DNA from: an uncultured Eubacterium sp. | GTDB lineage: Bacteria; Bacillota; Clostridia; Lachnospirales; Lachnospiraceae | Assembly: GCA_934320655.1 (NCBI GenBank) | Contig: CAKRFN010000001.1 | Coordinates: forward strand, 248,001 to 312,000 | Length of the DNA: 64,000 bases | Reading direction: 5' to 3' | Part shown: piece after piece, positions 9,297 through 17,583 of the stretch | Layout of the letters: the number at the start of each line of letters is the position of its first letter | How positions within the stretch are numbered: position 1 is the stretch's first letter | Translations under genes and position numbers: made by a program | The notes under the pieces: model-generated | What the model was told of the DNA's origin: nothing | Databases searched by the model: none | The model's input: the letters and a program-made list of their open reading frames with translations, nothing else

Positions 9297-9482
9297 ATGG
9301 CAAAGTGTGCAGTATGTGGAAAAGGCGCTCATTTCGGAAACAATGTGAGCCATTCTCATAGAAGATCAAACAGAATGTTCAAGTCAAACATCAAGTCTGT
9401 TCGTTGCGTAGTAAACGGAGGAACAAAGACACAGTATGTTTGTGCTAGATGTCTGAAGTCAGGAAAAGTTGAGCGCGCATAG
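9297..9482 (+). CDS. rpmB: 50S ribosomal protein L28
   Basis: A 61-residue ribosomal protein of the large subunit. Two CxxC pairs (residues 4/7 and 49/52) show it is the zinc-binding form. The core HSHRRSNRMFKSNIKSVR is characteristic of L28. AAGGAGG lies 9 bases ahead of the ATG. The gene is a single transcription unit with its own promoter and terminator, as in many Firmicutes, where rpmB sits opposite the asp23/yloV operon. Confidence 0.97.
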   Translation: MAKCAVCGKGAHFGNNVSHSHRRSNRMFKSNIKSVRCVVNGGTKTQYVCARCLKSGKVERA

Positions 9483-9518
9483 TTCTCTCTTTTACGTTTG
9501 AATGATATTTTATGAATC

Positions 9519-9553
9519 AAAAAAGAAGCTGACAGCGTTCAGCTTCTTTTTTA
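9519..9553 (+). terminator. Rho-independent terminator of rpmB
   Basis: Arms AAAAGAAGCTGA (9521-9532) and TTCAGCTTCTTTT (9538-9550) around a five-base loop, followed by T residues. It lies 36 bases after the rpmB stop. Confidence 0.88.
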
Positions 9554-9580
9554 TTATCTCCGGACGAAACGGACAAGCTC

Positions 9581-9721
9581 TCAGCCGCAGCAGAATAGCT
9601 CATACCCGATCAAAAGCAGCACCCCGCTGATAATGACGAGTACGACTGCGCTCTCGATAAACAACGTAATCAGCATACCGACTGCTATACAAAAAAACGA
9701 ATATCCGATCAATCTACGCAT
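9581..9721 (-). CDS. Small membrane peptide of unknown function (46 aa)
   Basis: A short reading frame with a good ribosome site: GGAGG ends 9 bases before the ATG at 9721. The product is MRRLIGYSFFCIAVGMLI followed by a second hydrophobic stretch (VVLVIISGVLLLIGYELF) and ends in CCG. Two closely spaced hydrophobic segments with a short charged turn (IES) suggest a membrane hairpin; the start is basic, consistent with the inside-positive rule. I recognise no family. It lies just downstream of gerW on the same strand (51 bases away) and may share its transcript. Length, start and hydrophobic pattern support a real gene, but only comparison with relatives would prove it. Confidence 0.6.
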   Translation of the reverse strand: MRRLIGYSFFCIAVGMLITLFIESAVVLVIISGVLLLIGYELFCCG

Positions 9722-9771
9722 CGCTGTTGTCCTCCATATACTATAGTATATGCCGGAGTTTACGGTTATGC

Positions 9772-10188
9772 CTACGGATTGACAGATGCGTCTAACATTT
9801 CACTCATTTCTTTGCCGGCGGCTTCCTTTGCCTGCTCGGAAATATGATCCGAATCCTTTTTCGTAAATTTGTCCACAAAATCGGGCACCATGTCCAGAAT
9901 CTTCGTGATGCTGTCCTGATTCTTGACATTCACGAGTCTGGTCGAGCCGTTCTGGATCACGAGTACCGCAGACGGCTGAATGCGTCCGCCCATACCGCCT
10001 CCCGCATTATTGGAGCCGTTCTTGGCGAATGCACCTGCGCCCACGCCAAAGCTCACATCTACGAGCGGTAAAATGATCGTCTCTCCGATATGGATCGCAT
10101 CTCCGACCACCGTCTTTGATGAAATAAAGCTGTCCATCCCCTTAAACAGGGATTCTACCGTCGAACGAAAGCTGCTGTTTTCTGCCAT
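9772..10188 (-). CDS. GerW family sporulation protein (YtfJ-like)
   Basis: A 138-residue protein matching YtfJ/GerW, a spore protein needed for germination responses in Bacillus. Family features are the SKTVVGDAIHIGETIILPLVDVSFGVG segment, a glycine-rich linker (NNAGGGMGG) and PSAVLVIQNGSTRLVNV. It has no signal peptide or membrane segment. GGAGG lies 7 bases ahead of the start. Directly upstream is a DUF2953 protein, the same pairing as ytfI-ytfJ in Bacillus, which supports both assignments and suggests they act together in sporulation. Confidence 0.92.
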   Translation of the reverse strand: MAENSSFRSTVESLFKGMDSFISSKTVVGDAIHIGETIILPLVDVSFGVGAGAFAKNGSNNAGGGMGGRIQPSAVLVIQNGSTRLVNVKNQDSITKILDMVPDFVDKFTKKDSDHISEQAKEAAGKEMSEMLDASVNP

Positions 10189-10193
10189 AATAG

Positions 10194-11051
10194 TTACCTC
10201 CTGAGTTTTTTTATAATTCTTCGAATATCTCTGTCAAAGAGTAATCGTAAACCTACAGCGACTACGTGAATGATACGCACATGTCCGCGCACATCCATCC
10301 AGCCCCTGATATATAGCTCTTCTGTCACAAAATCCGGTGTGATCCGGCATTTTTTTCCATAAACAAACGGACAGACACTCAGCGCTGCCGTCGCATACCC
10401 GGTGTTTGCGGGATCGCCCAGCGAAAACGATACATCCGCCATGACGCGCCGCGGTCCGATGTGGCGCAGCAGTTTTTTGACCTCGCGCAGCAGGTGTAAA
10501 ACTGCCCGGCGGTTGCCCGCATCTGTCAGTTCTGTACGGATGCGTTTCATAGTATCCCTGACACCCTCCGAGAACTTTTTCTCCTGTTTCTTTTCGGATG
10601 GCTGTGCCGTTTCAGTCTCTTTTTTTGCTGAATTTTGATCTGTATTTTTATCTGAACTTGTATCTGAATTATCTGTATTTTCTGTATCCGTACCGGCAGG
10701 CTGCTGTGCGGTACTTTTCTCCTGCGCCGCCTGCTGTGCTGCCGTTTTCGGTTCTTTCTGTACTCCGGCTGATTCCTGCGGTGCCGCTGCTGTTTCCGCT
10801 GGTTCTGCGGCATCCGCCGCCTCCGTGGTATCCCCTGCTTCTTTCTTTTTGCCCTTGCGCGGAAATACCTGTATGCCGAACACCTTTACCTTACAGCAGA
10901 CAACCGGATCATCCTCCGGACTGCCGTTCACCCACACACGGTACGGAACCGGCACAAACAAAACCAGACAGACCACAACGAACAGCAGTCCAAGTATTCC
11001 GAGCAGCAGCCAGCCGATCACCTTCAGGATCATTAACAGGATTCCTAGCAT
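10194..11051 (-). CDS. DUF2953 membrane protein (YtfI-like)
   Basis: A 285-residue protein with one strong N-terminal membrane segment (about residues 5-32, LMILKVIGWLLLGILGLLF and onward). It continues with a long low-complexity linker (about 65-170) rich in Ala, Glu, Gln, Thr and Lys, and a C-terminal DUF2953 domain with KLLRHIGPRRVMADVSFSLGDPANTGYATA. Known relatives (YtfI) pair with YtfJ in sporulation; the biochemical role is not known. The linker is much longer than in Bacillus and is probably disordered. It starts inside the end of the upstream unknown gene (7-base overlap) and lies five bases before gerW, so the three are probably co-expressed. Confidence 0.85.
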   Translation of the reverse strand: MLGILLMILKVIGWLLLGILGLLFVVVCLVLFVPVPYRVWVNGSPEDDPVVCCKVKVFGIQVFPRKGKKKEAGDTTEAADAAEPAETAAAPQESAGVQKEPKTAAQQAAQEKSTAQQPAGTDTENTDNSDTSSDKNTDQNSAKKETETAQPSEKKQEKKFSEGVRDTMKRIRTELTDAGNRRAVLHLLREVKKLLRHIGPRRVMADVSFSLGDPANTGYATAALSVCPFVYGKKCRITPDFVTEELYIRGWMDVRGHVRIIHVVAVGLRLLFDRDIRRIIKKLRR

Positions 11052-11392
11052 TGCAGACCATCCTCTCTGCTGTCCGGTCGGTGTCGCACGATAAATTCAC
11101 GCAATTTAAAATCGCCCTGTGCCGTGTAGATGCTGCTGACGATCGTCCCCGCTAACAGCACGGCCTCGTAATAATCTCCGGCAATACCGATCACATACAG
11201 CCCCTTTTTCGGATAATAGCGCTGTCTCAGCACCTTTGTTGATATAATATCGATCAGATTATCCGGATTGCTCGAAAGCGTCAGAAGATACGCATTGCAA
11301 AAAAAGCTCCGTTTTCTGACCCCACGGATGATTCGTTTCTTTTTCCGGTCCGAGATGCTCTCGCCGACAAACAGATCATCATACCATATCAT
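11045..11392 (-). CDS. Conserved-looking protein of unknown function (115 aa)
   Basis: A 115-residue soluble protein that I cannot assign to a family. It opens MIWYDDLFVGESISDRKKKRI and has a basic stretch (RKKKRIIRGVRKRSFF), then mixed alpha/beta-like sequence with YLLTLSSNPDNLIDIIST and a hydrophobic strand GLYVIGIAGDYYEAVLLAG. There is no signal peptide. Its start has only a modest site (GAGG, about 6 bases upstream). The overlap with the DUF2953 gene and the shared strand with gerW suggest co-transcription. The context suggests, but does not show, a link to sporulation or the envelope. Confidence 0.72.
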   Translation of the reverse strand: MIWYDDLFVGESISDRKKKRIIRGVRKRSFFCNAYLLTLSSNPDNLIDIISTKVLRQRYYPKKGLYVIGIAGDYYEAVLLAGTIVSSIYTAQGDFKLREFIVRHRPDSREDGLQC

Positions 11393-11437
11393 ATATTATC
11401 CTCATTCTCCGTAACTATTCAACACAGTTCTCATTTT

Positions 11438-11890
11438 CTACCAGTATTTATGGCTGCCCCACAAATTACTTTTTTTCAGATCCAGATACTCGTTGTACGC
11501 CTTTTCCAAAATCTGCTTCTCATTGTTGAATTTTAAAAGATGATACGCTTCGTGATATTTGTAATATCCGGAATCCACGAAATATTCCTCACGTTGTGGT
11601 TTGCTGTAATAGCTGTCGCCCATCATCAGATACCAGTGCACTTCCTTCTGCACGACATCCTCCGGAACGTTAAAAGTATACTGGCTCTTTCCGATGTATT
11701 TGATAATGGCAGCTTCCACACCGGCTTCTTCTTTTACTTCACGCGCCGCAGTTTCCTTGTATTCCTCACCATTCTCAACGGTTCCCTTCGGCAGTACCCA
11801 TCCCTCGTACTTATTCCGATAATTCTTGTAAAGTAACAGTATCTTTCCACGAAATATTACCACACCACCACAACTGGTCGCCTCGATCAT
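11438..11890 (-). CDS. Nudix hydrolase
   Basis: A 150-residue member of the Nudix family, which hydrolyses nucleoside diphosphates linked to another group. The Nudix box fits fully: G-x5-E-x7-REVKEEAG beginning at GTVENGEEYKETAAREVK, preceded by the typical WVLPKG. The substrate cannot be told from sequence; the C-terminal part is rich in Tyr and Lys (EEYFVDSGYYKYHEAYHL), with some resemblance to diadenosine polyphosphate-type members. AGGAGG lies 8 bases ahead of the ATG. A near-perfect promoter lies just upstream, partly inside the preceding PBP gene, so it can be expressed on its own. Confidence 0.9.
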   Translation of the reverse strand: MIEATSCGGVVIFRGKILLLYKNYRNKYEGWVLPKGTVENGEEYKETAAREVKEEAGVEAAIIKYIGKSQYTFNVPEDVVQKEVHWYLMMGDSYYSKPQREEYFVDSGYYKYHEAYHLLKFNNEKQILEKAYNEYLDLKKSNLWGSHKYW

Positions 11891-11934
11891 TGCAATACCT
11901 CCTGATGTGGTTTATAAATCTAAAATCACCTAAC

Positions 11935-11963
11935 AGTATACTATTATTTGAAGTAGGTGTCAA
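11935..11963 (-). promoter_or_regulatory. Consensus promoter embedded in the 3' end of the PBP gene
   Basis: On the minus strand, TTGACA (11958-11963), a 17-base spacer and TATACT (11935-11940), about 45 bases ahead of the Nudix gene. The -35 box is part of the PBP codons for Phe-Asp-Thr, so the coding end and promoter overlap. Confidence 0.75.
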
Positions 11964-13419
11964 ACACAGTCTTTGCAATCGGTACTGCAACCGTTCCCCC
12001 GTTTCCGGCTCCCTCGACCACGACTGCGATCGCGATCGGCTGTCTGCCCTTTGCGCGCGCATATCCGGCAAACCATGCATGGCTCTCGCCCTTTGTCGTA
12101 CCGTATTCCGCCGATCCGGTCTTGCCGGCAGCGTTGTACGCATCGGACTGCAGCGCGGATGCCGTACCGTCCGTCACAACCGCACGCATCATGCCGCGCA
12201 GGATCTTTGCCTCCTTTTGCTTCATGAGCTGACCATATGCGGACGGATCGTACTGCTCGATCACTTTTCCGTCCGAATTTTCTACCCGGTCTGCCACATA
12301 AGGGTTCATCAGTGTTCCGTCATTTTCAATGGCAGATACGATCAGTGCCATATGAAGCGGGCTGACGAGCGTCGTACCCTGTCCGATCGCCGTCGCCATG
12401 ACTTCGCTGTCTGCCGCATCCGGCTTTAACGAAAAACGGCTCTTGCTGCTCGCGATCCGTATCGGCAGCTCCTTATTAAATAACAGATCCTCGCTCGTTG
12501 ATGCATATTTTTTCAGGTTCAGCGACAATCCGATATTGGCAAACGAACTGTTGCAGGATTTCTCCAGCGAAGTTTTCAGATCCACGGTTCCGTGTACCGA
12601 GCTGCCAAAACAATGCAGCGTATAATTGTCTGCCGTGATGCTGCCGTTACAATCATAGCTGTACGACTTGTAATCATTCGGATGCTCTCGGATGTATTCA
12701 AGTGCCGTCACCAGCTTGAACGTAGATCCCGGCGGATAAAGCCCTTGTGTCGCGCGGTTGAGCAGCACAGAATTTTCATCATCGTTTGCGAGTATCGCAT
12801 TCCAGTCCGTGACGATTGTATTCGGGTCGAAATCCGGTCTGGACACCATCGCCAGTATCTTTCCAGTAGCCGGTTCTAACACAACGACCGCCCCTTTCCG
12901 GTCGCCTAACGCCTCATAAGCCGCCGCCTGTAACTCATGGTTGAGCGTTGTGACAAGTGTATCACCCGTATTTTTTTTGCCCTCCATCTCATTCATCACA
13001 CGCTCTAAAATAAACGCGTGTGACCGCAGCAGTTCGAAGTTGTAGCCCGACTCAAGTCCTGCCTTGCCGTTGTCCGCATAGCCGACAACATGTGCATATT
13101 TTCTGCCCTGCGGATAGACACGTGTCTCCTTGCCGTCCGCATCTACCCGCGTCTGCGCGAGCACCGTCCCGTCATCCGATACGATCGAACCGCGGATCAC
13201 ACGCTCTGCAAAGCTGTCGAGCCTCGTATTGTATGGATTGTTGATGAACTGCTCACTGCGCGCGATCTGAAAATAGGTAAAATAAGCGATCATCGCCAGA
13301 AAGATACCGATAAAAAAGTACGCAATGACCGCAAATTCACGATTGGAATCCTTACGTTTTCTGCGGACGGTCTCATTCTGATACAGACCTTCGTCTGCGG
13401 ATGTTTTCTTTTTCTTCAT
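11944..13419 (-). CDS. Peptidoglycan transpeptidase (class B-like penicillin-binding protein)
   Basis: A 491-residue cell-wall transpeptidase that cross-links stem peptides outside the membrane. There is a basic cytoplasmic tail, one membrane anchor (about residues 30-50), and the acyl-transferase domain. Its active-site motifs are STFK (Ser232, Lys235), SCN (288-290) and KTG (433-435). A short N-terminal region (GSIVSDDGTVLAQT) is the usual pedestal start. At 491 residues it is compact, like the PbpA partner of RodA/FtsW in Actinobacteria and Clostridia. Its first 47 bases overlap the end of the upstream FtsW/RodA gene, so the pair is translationally coupled and probably forms one SEDS-bPBP synthase. 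Confidence 0.93.
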   Translation of the reverse strand: MKKKKTSADEGLYQNETVRRKRKDSNREFAVIAYFFIGIFLAMIAYFTYFQIARSEQFINNPYNTRLDSFAERVIRGSIVSDDGTVLAQTRVDADGKETRVYPQGRKYAHVVGYADNGKAGLESGYNFELLRSHAFILERVMNEMEGKKNTGDTLVTTLNHELQAAAYEALGDRKGAVVVLEPATGKILAMVSRPDFDPNTIVTDWNAILANDDENSVLLNRATQGLYPPGSTFKLVTALEYIREHPNDYKSYSYDCNGSITADNYTLHCFGSSVHGTVDLKTSLEKSCNSSFANIGLSLNLKKYASTSEDLLFNKELPIRIASSKSRFSLKPDAADSEVMATAIGQGTTLVSPLHMALIVSAIENDGTLMNPYVADRVENSDGKVIEQYDPSAYGQLMKQKEAKILRGMMRAVVTDGTASALQSDAYNAAGKTGSAEYGTTKGESHAWFAGYARAKGRQPIAIAVVVEGAGNGGTVAVPIAKTVFDTYFK

Positions 13420-14728
13420 CTACGCTCTCATCCTCTCTGATGATATATAATCCCTGAATAACTGCAAATATAATGAATGTCGATAACAGTGAGCTGCCTC
13501 CGTAGCTCACGAGCGGCAGTGTGACTCCGGTTGACGGTATAAACTTGATGACACCGCCGATCGTCAAAAACACCTGAAAGCCGTAGGTTGTGCCGAGTCC
13601 GAGTGCGATCAGCTTGTAAAACCGCTCATGGATCTGCATCGCAATGTTTAAAAACATCAGATAACAGCAGGCGCACACCAGTATCACACAGATCGCAAAG
13701 ATACCGCCCATCTCCTCGGAGATCGCCGCAAACACAAAATCCTCATCCGCAACCGGAATCTTTGTCGGCATGCCCTGAAACAGTCCCAGTCCGAACCACC
13801 CTCCGGTTCCGATCGCAAACAGGGACTGCGAGACCTGATAGCCCTCCCGGTCAATGACCGCCAGCGGGTCTTTCCATGCGACCACACGGGTCCGCACGTG
13901 TGAAAACAGCTTGTAGGCGACGACTGCCGCCAGCGAGCCCGCGCCCAGACCGAGTCCTAAATACCGGATATCCCGCGTCGCAACATACAGCATGACCAGA
14001 TACGTCACAAAAAAGATCGAGGCACTTCCGAGATCCTTTGATAAAACTAAAATAATCACATGTATGGCAGCCAGCACCGTCGTGATGACGACCTGTTTAA
14101 ACTCCGTCGAGTGGTAAAGCATCGACGCGGCGAAAAACACAAACAGGATCTTGATAAATTCCGAGGGCTGTAAACTGACCGAGCCAAAGGTAAAGGACAG
14201 CTTTGCGCCATAATCAGTTCTTCCCGCTACCGCGACCAGTGCAAGCAGCGCGATTCCGATGCCTGCATAGAGATACGGCAGCTTGTGCAGAAAATGAATG
14301 TGCCGGATAAAAAACGGCACGAGCAGCGTGATAACCGTCGCGGCAACCGCCAGTGTGAACTGACGGATCGCTTTCGCCTCATCGAGTCTCGTCAATATGA
14401 TAAAGCCGATCACCAGCAGCATACACATATGGTTGGTGACCAGCCGCGCCGCTTTTTTATACAAAAACCGGTAGATCAGCTGGATGGCACAGATTAAGAG
14501 CACCTGCATGACATAAAAGCCCAGCATCTGCACCTCTCCGGTCGCCGCAAAGATAACCAGATACGCATCCAGATGGATCAAAAACAGGAAAAATAACTGT
14601 CTGCGCAAAATCGGCTGCATCCGCTTTGGTGCATCCGACTTTTTCAGTGCCGAAAAGCTCTCATAGGTGTAACAGGCAAACAGTATCATCATCAGATATT
14701 TCGATACTTCGGTAATGATTGTAACCAT
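13373..14728 (-). CDS. SEDS-family glycosyltransferase (FtsW/RodA/SpoVE)
   Basis: A 451-residue polytopic membrane protein of the SEDS family, which polymerises lipid II into glycan strands. About ten to twelve hydrophobic segments are visible. Family signatures are FGSVSLQPSEFIKILFVFFAA, DLGSASIFFVTYLVM, DFVFAAISEEMGG and the late IKFIPSTGVTLPLVSYGGSS. The first about 100 residues are an N-terminal extension beyond classical FtsW, seen in clostridial homologues that pair with a PbpA-like PBP. Which process it serves (division, elongation or spore cortex) cannot be told from sequence. It overlaps the PBP gene by 47 bases. Confidence 0.93.
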   Translation of the reverse strand: MVTIITEVSKYLMMILFACYTYESFSALKKSDAPKRMQPILRRQLFFLFLIHLDAYLVIFAATGEVQMLGFYVMQVLLICAIQLIYRFLYKKAARLVTNHMCMLLVIGFIILTRLDEAKAIRQFTLAVAATVITLLVPFFIRHIHFLHKLPYLYAGIGIALLALVAVAGRTDYGAKLSFTFGSVSLQPSEFIKILFVFFAASMLYHSTEFKQVVITTVLAAIHVIILVLSKDLGSASIFFVTYLVMLYVATRDIRYLGLGLGAGSLAAVVAYKLFSHVRTRVVAWKDPLAVIDREGYQVSQSLFAIGTGGWFGLGLFQGMPTKIPVADEDFVFAAISEEMGGIFAICVILVCACCYLMFLNIAMQIHERFYKLIALGLGTTYGFQVFLTIGGVIKFIPSTGVTLPLVSYGGSSLLSTFIIFAVIQGLYIIREDESVDEEKENIRRRRSVSE

Positions 14729-14746
14729 AGTTTTTATTCCTACCTC

Positions 14747-16969
14747 TTATTCTACCCCTCGTTTAAAATGTCCGCGCGTAGATTCTCCGTCAAACGGCGG
14801 TATCTCCGGTGTCCTGCCAAGCACATGCTGTTCATAGGCAGCGAGAACCGCCTGCGTTTCCGATGCATTCTCCACGGTGAAATCCATGCGCAGCAGATCG
14901 GGAGCGATCCGTCTGACCTGTGCAAACGCAGCGGCCTCATACAGGACAGTCGGGAGCGCATTATAAATCACATTGCAGCAGACACTGCAATAATTTTTGA
15001 CCGGAAGTGCCTTTCCATAGCGGTCGGTCAGAAACAGTGTCTTGTCCGTCCCATCACAGCCATGCATCGTGCGGTTGACACACTGGCTGCTCACCATAAA
15101 CGGTGCATGTCCGTAAATGACCAGACAACTGCCGATCTGCGGCAGTCTGCGCAGCTCGTTCGCATGGAGCTCTAACGGCAGCGTATGGAAACGGTATCCC
15201 TTATCCGCAAAAAACGCACAAGTGCGGTCAGAAAATGTATACAATGGACTATCGAGCCATATCTGCTCCTCCGCGACTCCCATCCGCTGCAAAAATCCAA
15301 GTGTATCATATGTTTTTGCAAGAAATCCTTCAAGCTGATTATTCTCTTGCATAATTTTTATGCAATTCCACTGCGATTCATAGAAATCGGCGGTGTCATC
15401 ACGCAGCACCGACGGCATTGCAAGCAGCAGACGCTTCCGGCGCTGTCCGCATAATTGTCCCGCCTGTGCGATCCGTGTGCCGAAATCCGCACGTTTGATC
15501 GCCTGTAATTGGAGCGCTGCGGTCTGGATATAGTCCTTTTCTATGCAAATGCAAAACTGCTCCCACGTATCACAGACTGCAAGCACCGCCTGCGTATCCG
15601 TCGTATTTTCTGCTGTGGAATGCTCCCTACATTGTAACGACTGCTCCGAACGGATGTCTTCGAGGCGCTGCGGGGGTCTGTTTCTGCGCCACCCGTCTGT
15701 GAGCGCCTGCCGGAGCTGTCCGATCGCATTCCTGCGGACAGTCTTTAAAAACTGCTTTGGAATAAAACAGTTCTCATCCATCTGTATCTCTAACTGTGCA
15801 AATGCATAACCGGTATCTCCGGTCTGCCGCAGCACTTTCTCTACATCCTCCGCGCGCGCCGGTGACTGCTTCGCCGTCTGGATCTCCCCTGCCTCTGCAC
15901 AGACGGTCTGCCCGCCCATGGGGTCGGTGACTGTCAGGCGGACAGGCGCACCAACCCTGCACTCACACAATCCGTAAAGTGCGCGCTGCGCGTCCTGATA
16001 CTGCAACGTCTCCTGCGGCTGTGCGGAAGTGTGCTTCGGTGAGTACAGACTGATCATCGCCTTTCCCTTTTCACCGCGCAGATATCCCACGGTAAAGCCG
16101 CTGCGGTTTCCGAGATCCAGAAGCCGTCTGCGATCTTCCTCTGACACCGCGTAATCGCCTCCTGCCTCGAGCAGATCGAGATATTTCCGGTAAACAGCCG
16201 TGACACCTGCCGCATAATTCGTCTGCTTCATGCGTCCCTCGATCTTGAGTGAACAGACACCCGCATCTGCCAGCTCCGGCAGCAGATCGACCGCGCACAG
16301 ATCCTTCGGGCTGAGCGGGTATAATTCCCTGTCTCCGTCCAACGGCCGCCCCTGCTCCCGCACACCGTAGGGCAGGCGGCACGGCTGTGCACAGCGTCCG
16401 CGGTTGCCGCTCCTGCCGCCGAGCATACTGCTGAACAGGCATTGTCCCGAATAACAGTAACAGATTGCGCCGTGTACAAAGCACTCGAGCGGCACATCGA
16501 CATTCGCATGGATGCGCCGGATCTCAGCCAGTGACAGCTCACGCGCCAGTACGATCCGGTCTGCGCCCTCCTGTGCCCAGAACCGCGCGCCGTCAGTACC
16601 CGCAATCGACATCTGCGTGCTCGCATGCAGCTCCATTCCCGGAAACTGCTGTCTGACAAAAGCAAACACACCCGCATCCTGCACGATCACCGCATCCAGT
16701 CCCTGCTCATAATAAGGCAGCAGATACTCGTAAAGCTGTTCTTCCAGCTCATTTGTCTTTAACAGCGTATTGACGGTCAGATGCAGCTTTTTCCCCTGCA
16801 AATGCAATTCATCGATCGCCTGCAAAAGCTCTTCCTGTGTAAAATTTTTCGCATAGGCACGCGCCCCAAACTGGGCGCCGCCGACATATACCGCATCCGC
16901 ACCCGCCGCGCATACCGCGCGCAGTGTCTCCATTGAGCCCGCCGGTGCCAACAGCTCCATTTTTTTCAT
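14747..16969 (-). CDS. U32 peptidase-family protein, RlhA-like (DUF3656)
   Basis: A 740-residue U32-family protein. It begins ELLAPAGSMETLRAV and carries the U32 signature ECFVHGAICYCYSGQCLFS with RSGNRGRCAQPCR, including the conserved cysteines. A middle DUF3656-like region and a C-terminal cysteine pair (NYCSVCCN) follow. Long members with this layout include E. coli RlhA, needed for hydroxylation of a 23S rRNA cytidine; shorter relatives act on tRNA. An RNA hydroxylation role is therefore more likely than proteolysis, but the substrate is inferred. The ATG at 16969 has GGAG 8 bases upstream; a TTG at 16990 is less likely. Confidence 0.88.
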   Translation of the reverse strand: MKKMELLAPAGSMETLRAVCAAGADAVYVGGAQFGARAYAKNFTQEELLQAIDELHLQGKKLHLTVNTLLKTNELEEQLYEYLLPYYEQGLDAVIVQDAGVFAFVRQQFPGMELHASTQMSIAGTDGARFWAQEGADRIVLARELSLAEIRRIHANVDVPLECFVHGAICYCYSGQCLFSSMLGGRSGNRGRCAQPCRLPYGVREQGRPLDGDRELYPLSPKDLCAVDLLPELADAGVCSLKIEGRMKQTNYAAGVTAVYRKYLDLLEAGGDYAVSEEDRRRLLDLGNRSGFTVGYLRGEKGKAMISLYSPKHTSAQPQETLQYQDAQRALYGLCECRVGAPVRLTVTDPMGGQTVCAEAGEIQTAKQSPARAEDVEKVLRQTGDTGYAFAQLEIQMDENCFIPKQFLKTVRRNAIGQLRQALTDGWRRNRPPQRLEDIRSEQSLQCREHSTAENTTDTQAVLAVCDTWEQFCICIEKDYIQTAALQLQAIKRADFGTRIAQAGQLCGQRRKRLLLAMPSVLRDDTADFYESQWNCIKIMQENNQLEGFLAKTYDTLGFLQRMGVAEEQIWLDSPLYTFSDRTCAFFADKGYRFHTLPLELHANELRRLPQIGSCLVIYGHAPFMVSSQCVNRTMHGCDGTDKTLFLTDRYGKALPVKNYCSVCCNVIYNALPTVLYEAAAFAQVRRIAPDLLRMDFTVENASETQAVLAAYEQHVLGRTPEIPPFDGESTRGHFKRGVE

Positions 16970-16994
16970 TTTTTCGACTCCTGTAAACAAAATG

Positions 16995-17021
16995 CTCCGC
17001 GTGGATCAGCTCCCCGCGGAG
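16995..17021 (-). terminator. Weak hairpin between zapA and the U32 gene
   Basis: CTCCGCG (16995-17001) pairs with CGCGGAG (17015-17021). On the minus strand it is followed only by CATTTTG, so it would be a partial terminator or an mRNA processing/stability element rather than a full stop. Confidence 0.45.
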
Positions 17022-17032
17022 TATACAACTGT

Positions 17033-17506
17033 CTATTTCAAAAGAACTTCTTCCAGATCCGCACTCAGACGCTCATTTTTCTGCGTCAGCTCGCGCTTTT
17101 CTTTTTCCAGCTCCTCTACCTGTCCCTGCATCTGCTCATTCTGCTGCTTGACGAGCTCCAGCTTCGCATTTGCCTCTGCAATCTTTGTATTTGCATCGTC
17201 CAACTGCATCTGCGCATCGACCAGCTGGTGCTTCAGATCAAAGATCTCCTTTTCCAGATCCGAAAACTGCTCGGATGAAGTACCCGCCTGCTCCTTTGCC
17301 TTAAAATAATCATCCGCCAGGTTCAGGTTTAACATCAGATTTTTCATATCCTGAGGAATTCGCTTATAGGAATCCTGCTGGTTCATCTCCGTGATTTTCT
17401 GATTGATATACGCAGCGACACGCTGTAAGTAATCTTCTTCCTCAAATCCGCTCAGATTATATTCTTTCTTGTCGATCACTACGACCGTGCTCTTTTTTGT
17501 TCCCAT
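17033..17506 (-). CDS. zapA: Cell division protein ZapA with long coiled coil
   Basis: A 157-residue ZapA-like protein that bundles FtsZ filaments at the division site. The N-terminal domain (about residues 1-75: VVVIDKKEYNLSGFEEEDYLQRVAAYINQKI, followed by the NLMLNLNLADDY helix) is the conserved ZapA part. The rest, about 80 residues, is an unbroken coiled coil (QMQLDDANTKIAEANAKLELV and onward), longer than in the classical 85-residue Bacillus ZapA. The ATG at 17506 has GGAGG 7 bases upstream; the ATG at 17527 overlaps that site. It has its own consensus promoter just after ruvB. Confidence 0.88.
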   Translation of the reverse strand: MGTKKSTVVVIDKKEYNLSGFEEEDYLQRVAAYINQKITEMNQQDSYKRIPQDMKNLMLNLNLADDYFKAKEQAGTSSEQFSDLEKEIFDLKHQLVDAQMQLDDANTKIAEANAKLELVKQQNEQMQGQVEELEKEKRELTQKNERLSADLEEVLLK

Positions 17507-17539
17507 ATGCTTTCCTCCAGCCATCATAAACTACTTGCA

Positions 17540-17568
17540 AGTATACCTGTTTTCTGTTCAAAAATCAA
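17540..17568 (-). promoter_or_regulatory. SigA-type promoter of zapA
   Basis: On the minus strand, TTGATT (17563-17568), a 17-base spacer and TATACT (17540-17545), 34 bases ahead of the zapA start in the gap after ruvB. Confidence 0.75.
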
Positions 17569-17583
17569 CCGGACACCGCTACC

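Noticed and set aside
16071..16677. Long frames opposite or shifted within the U32 gene
   Set aside because: They have arginine/cysteine-rich composition and no ribosome sites, and lie wholly inside a well-supported gene.
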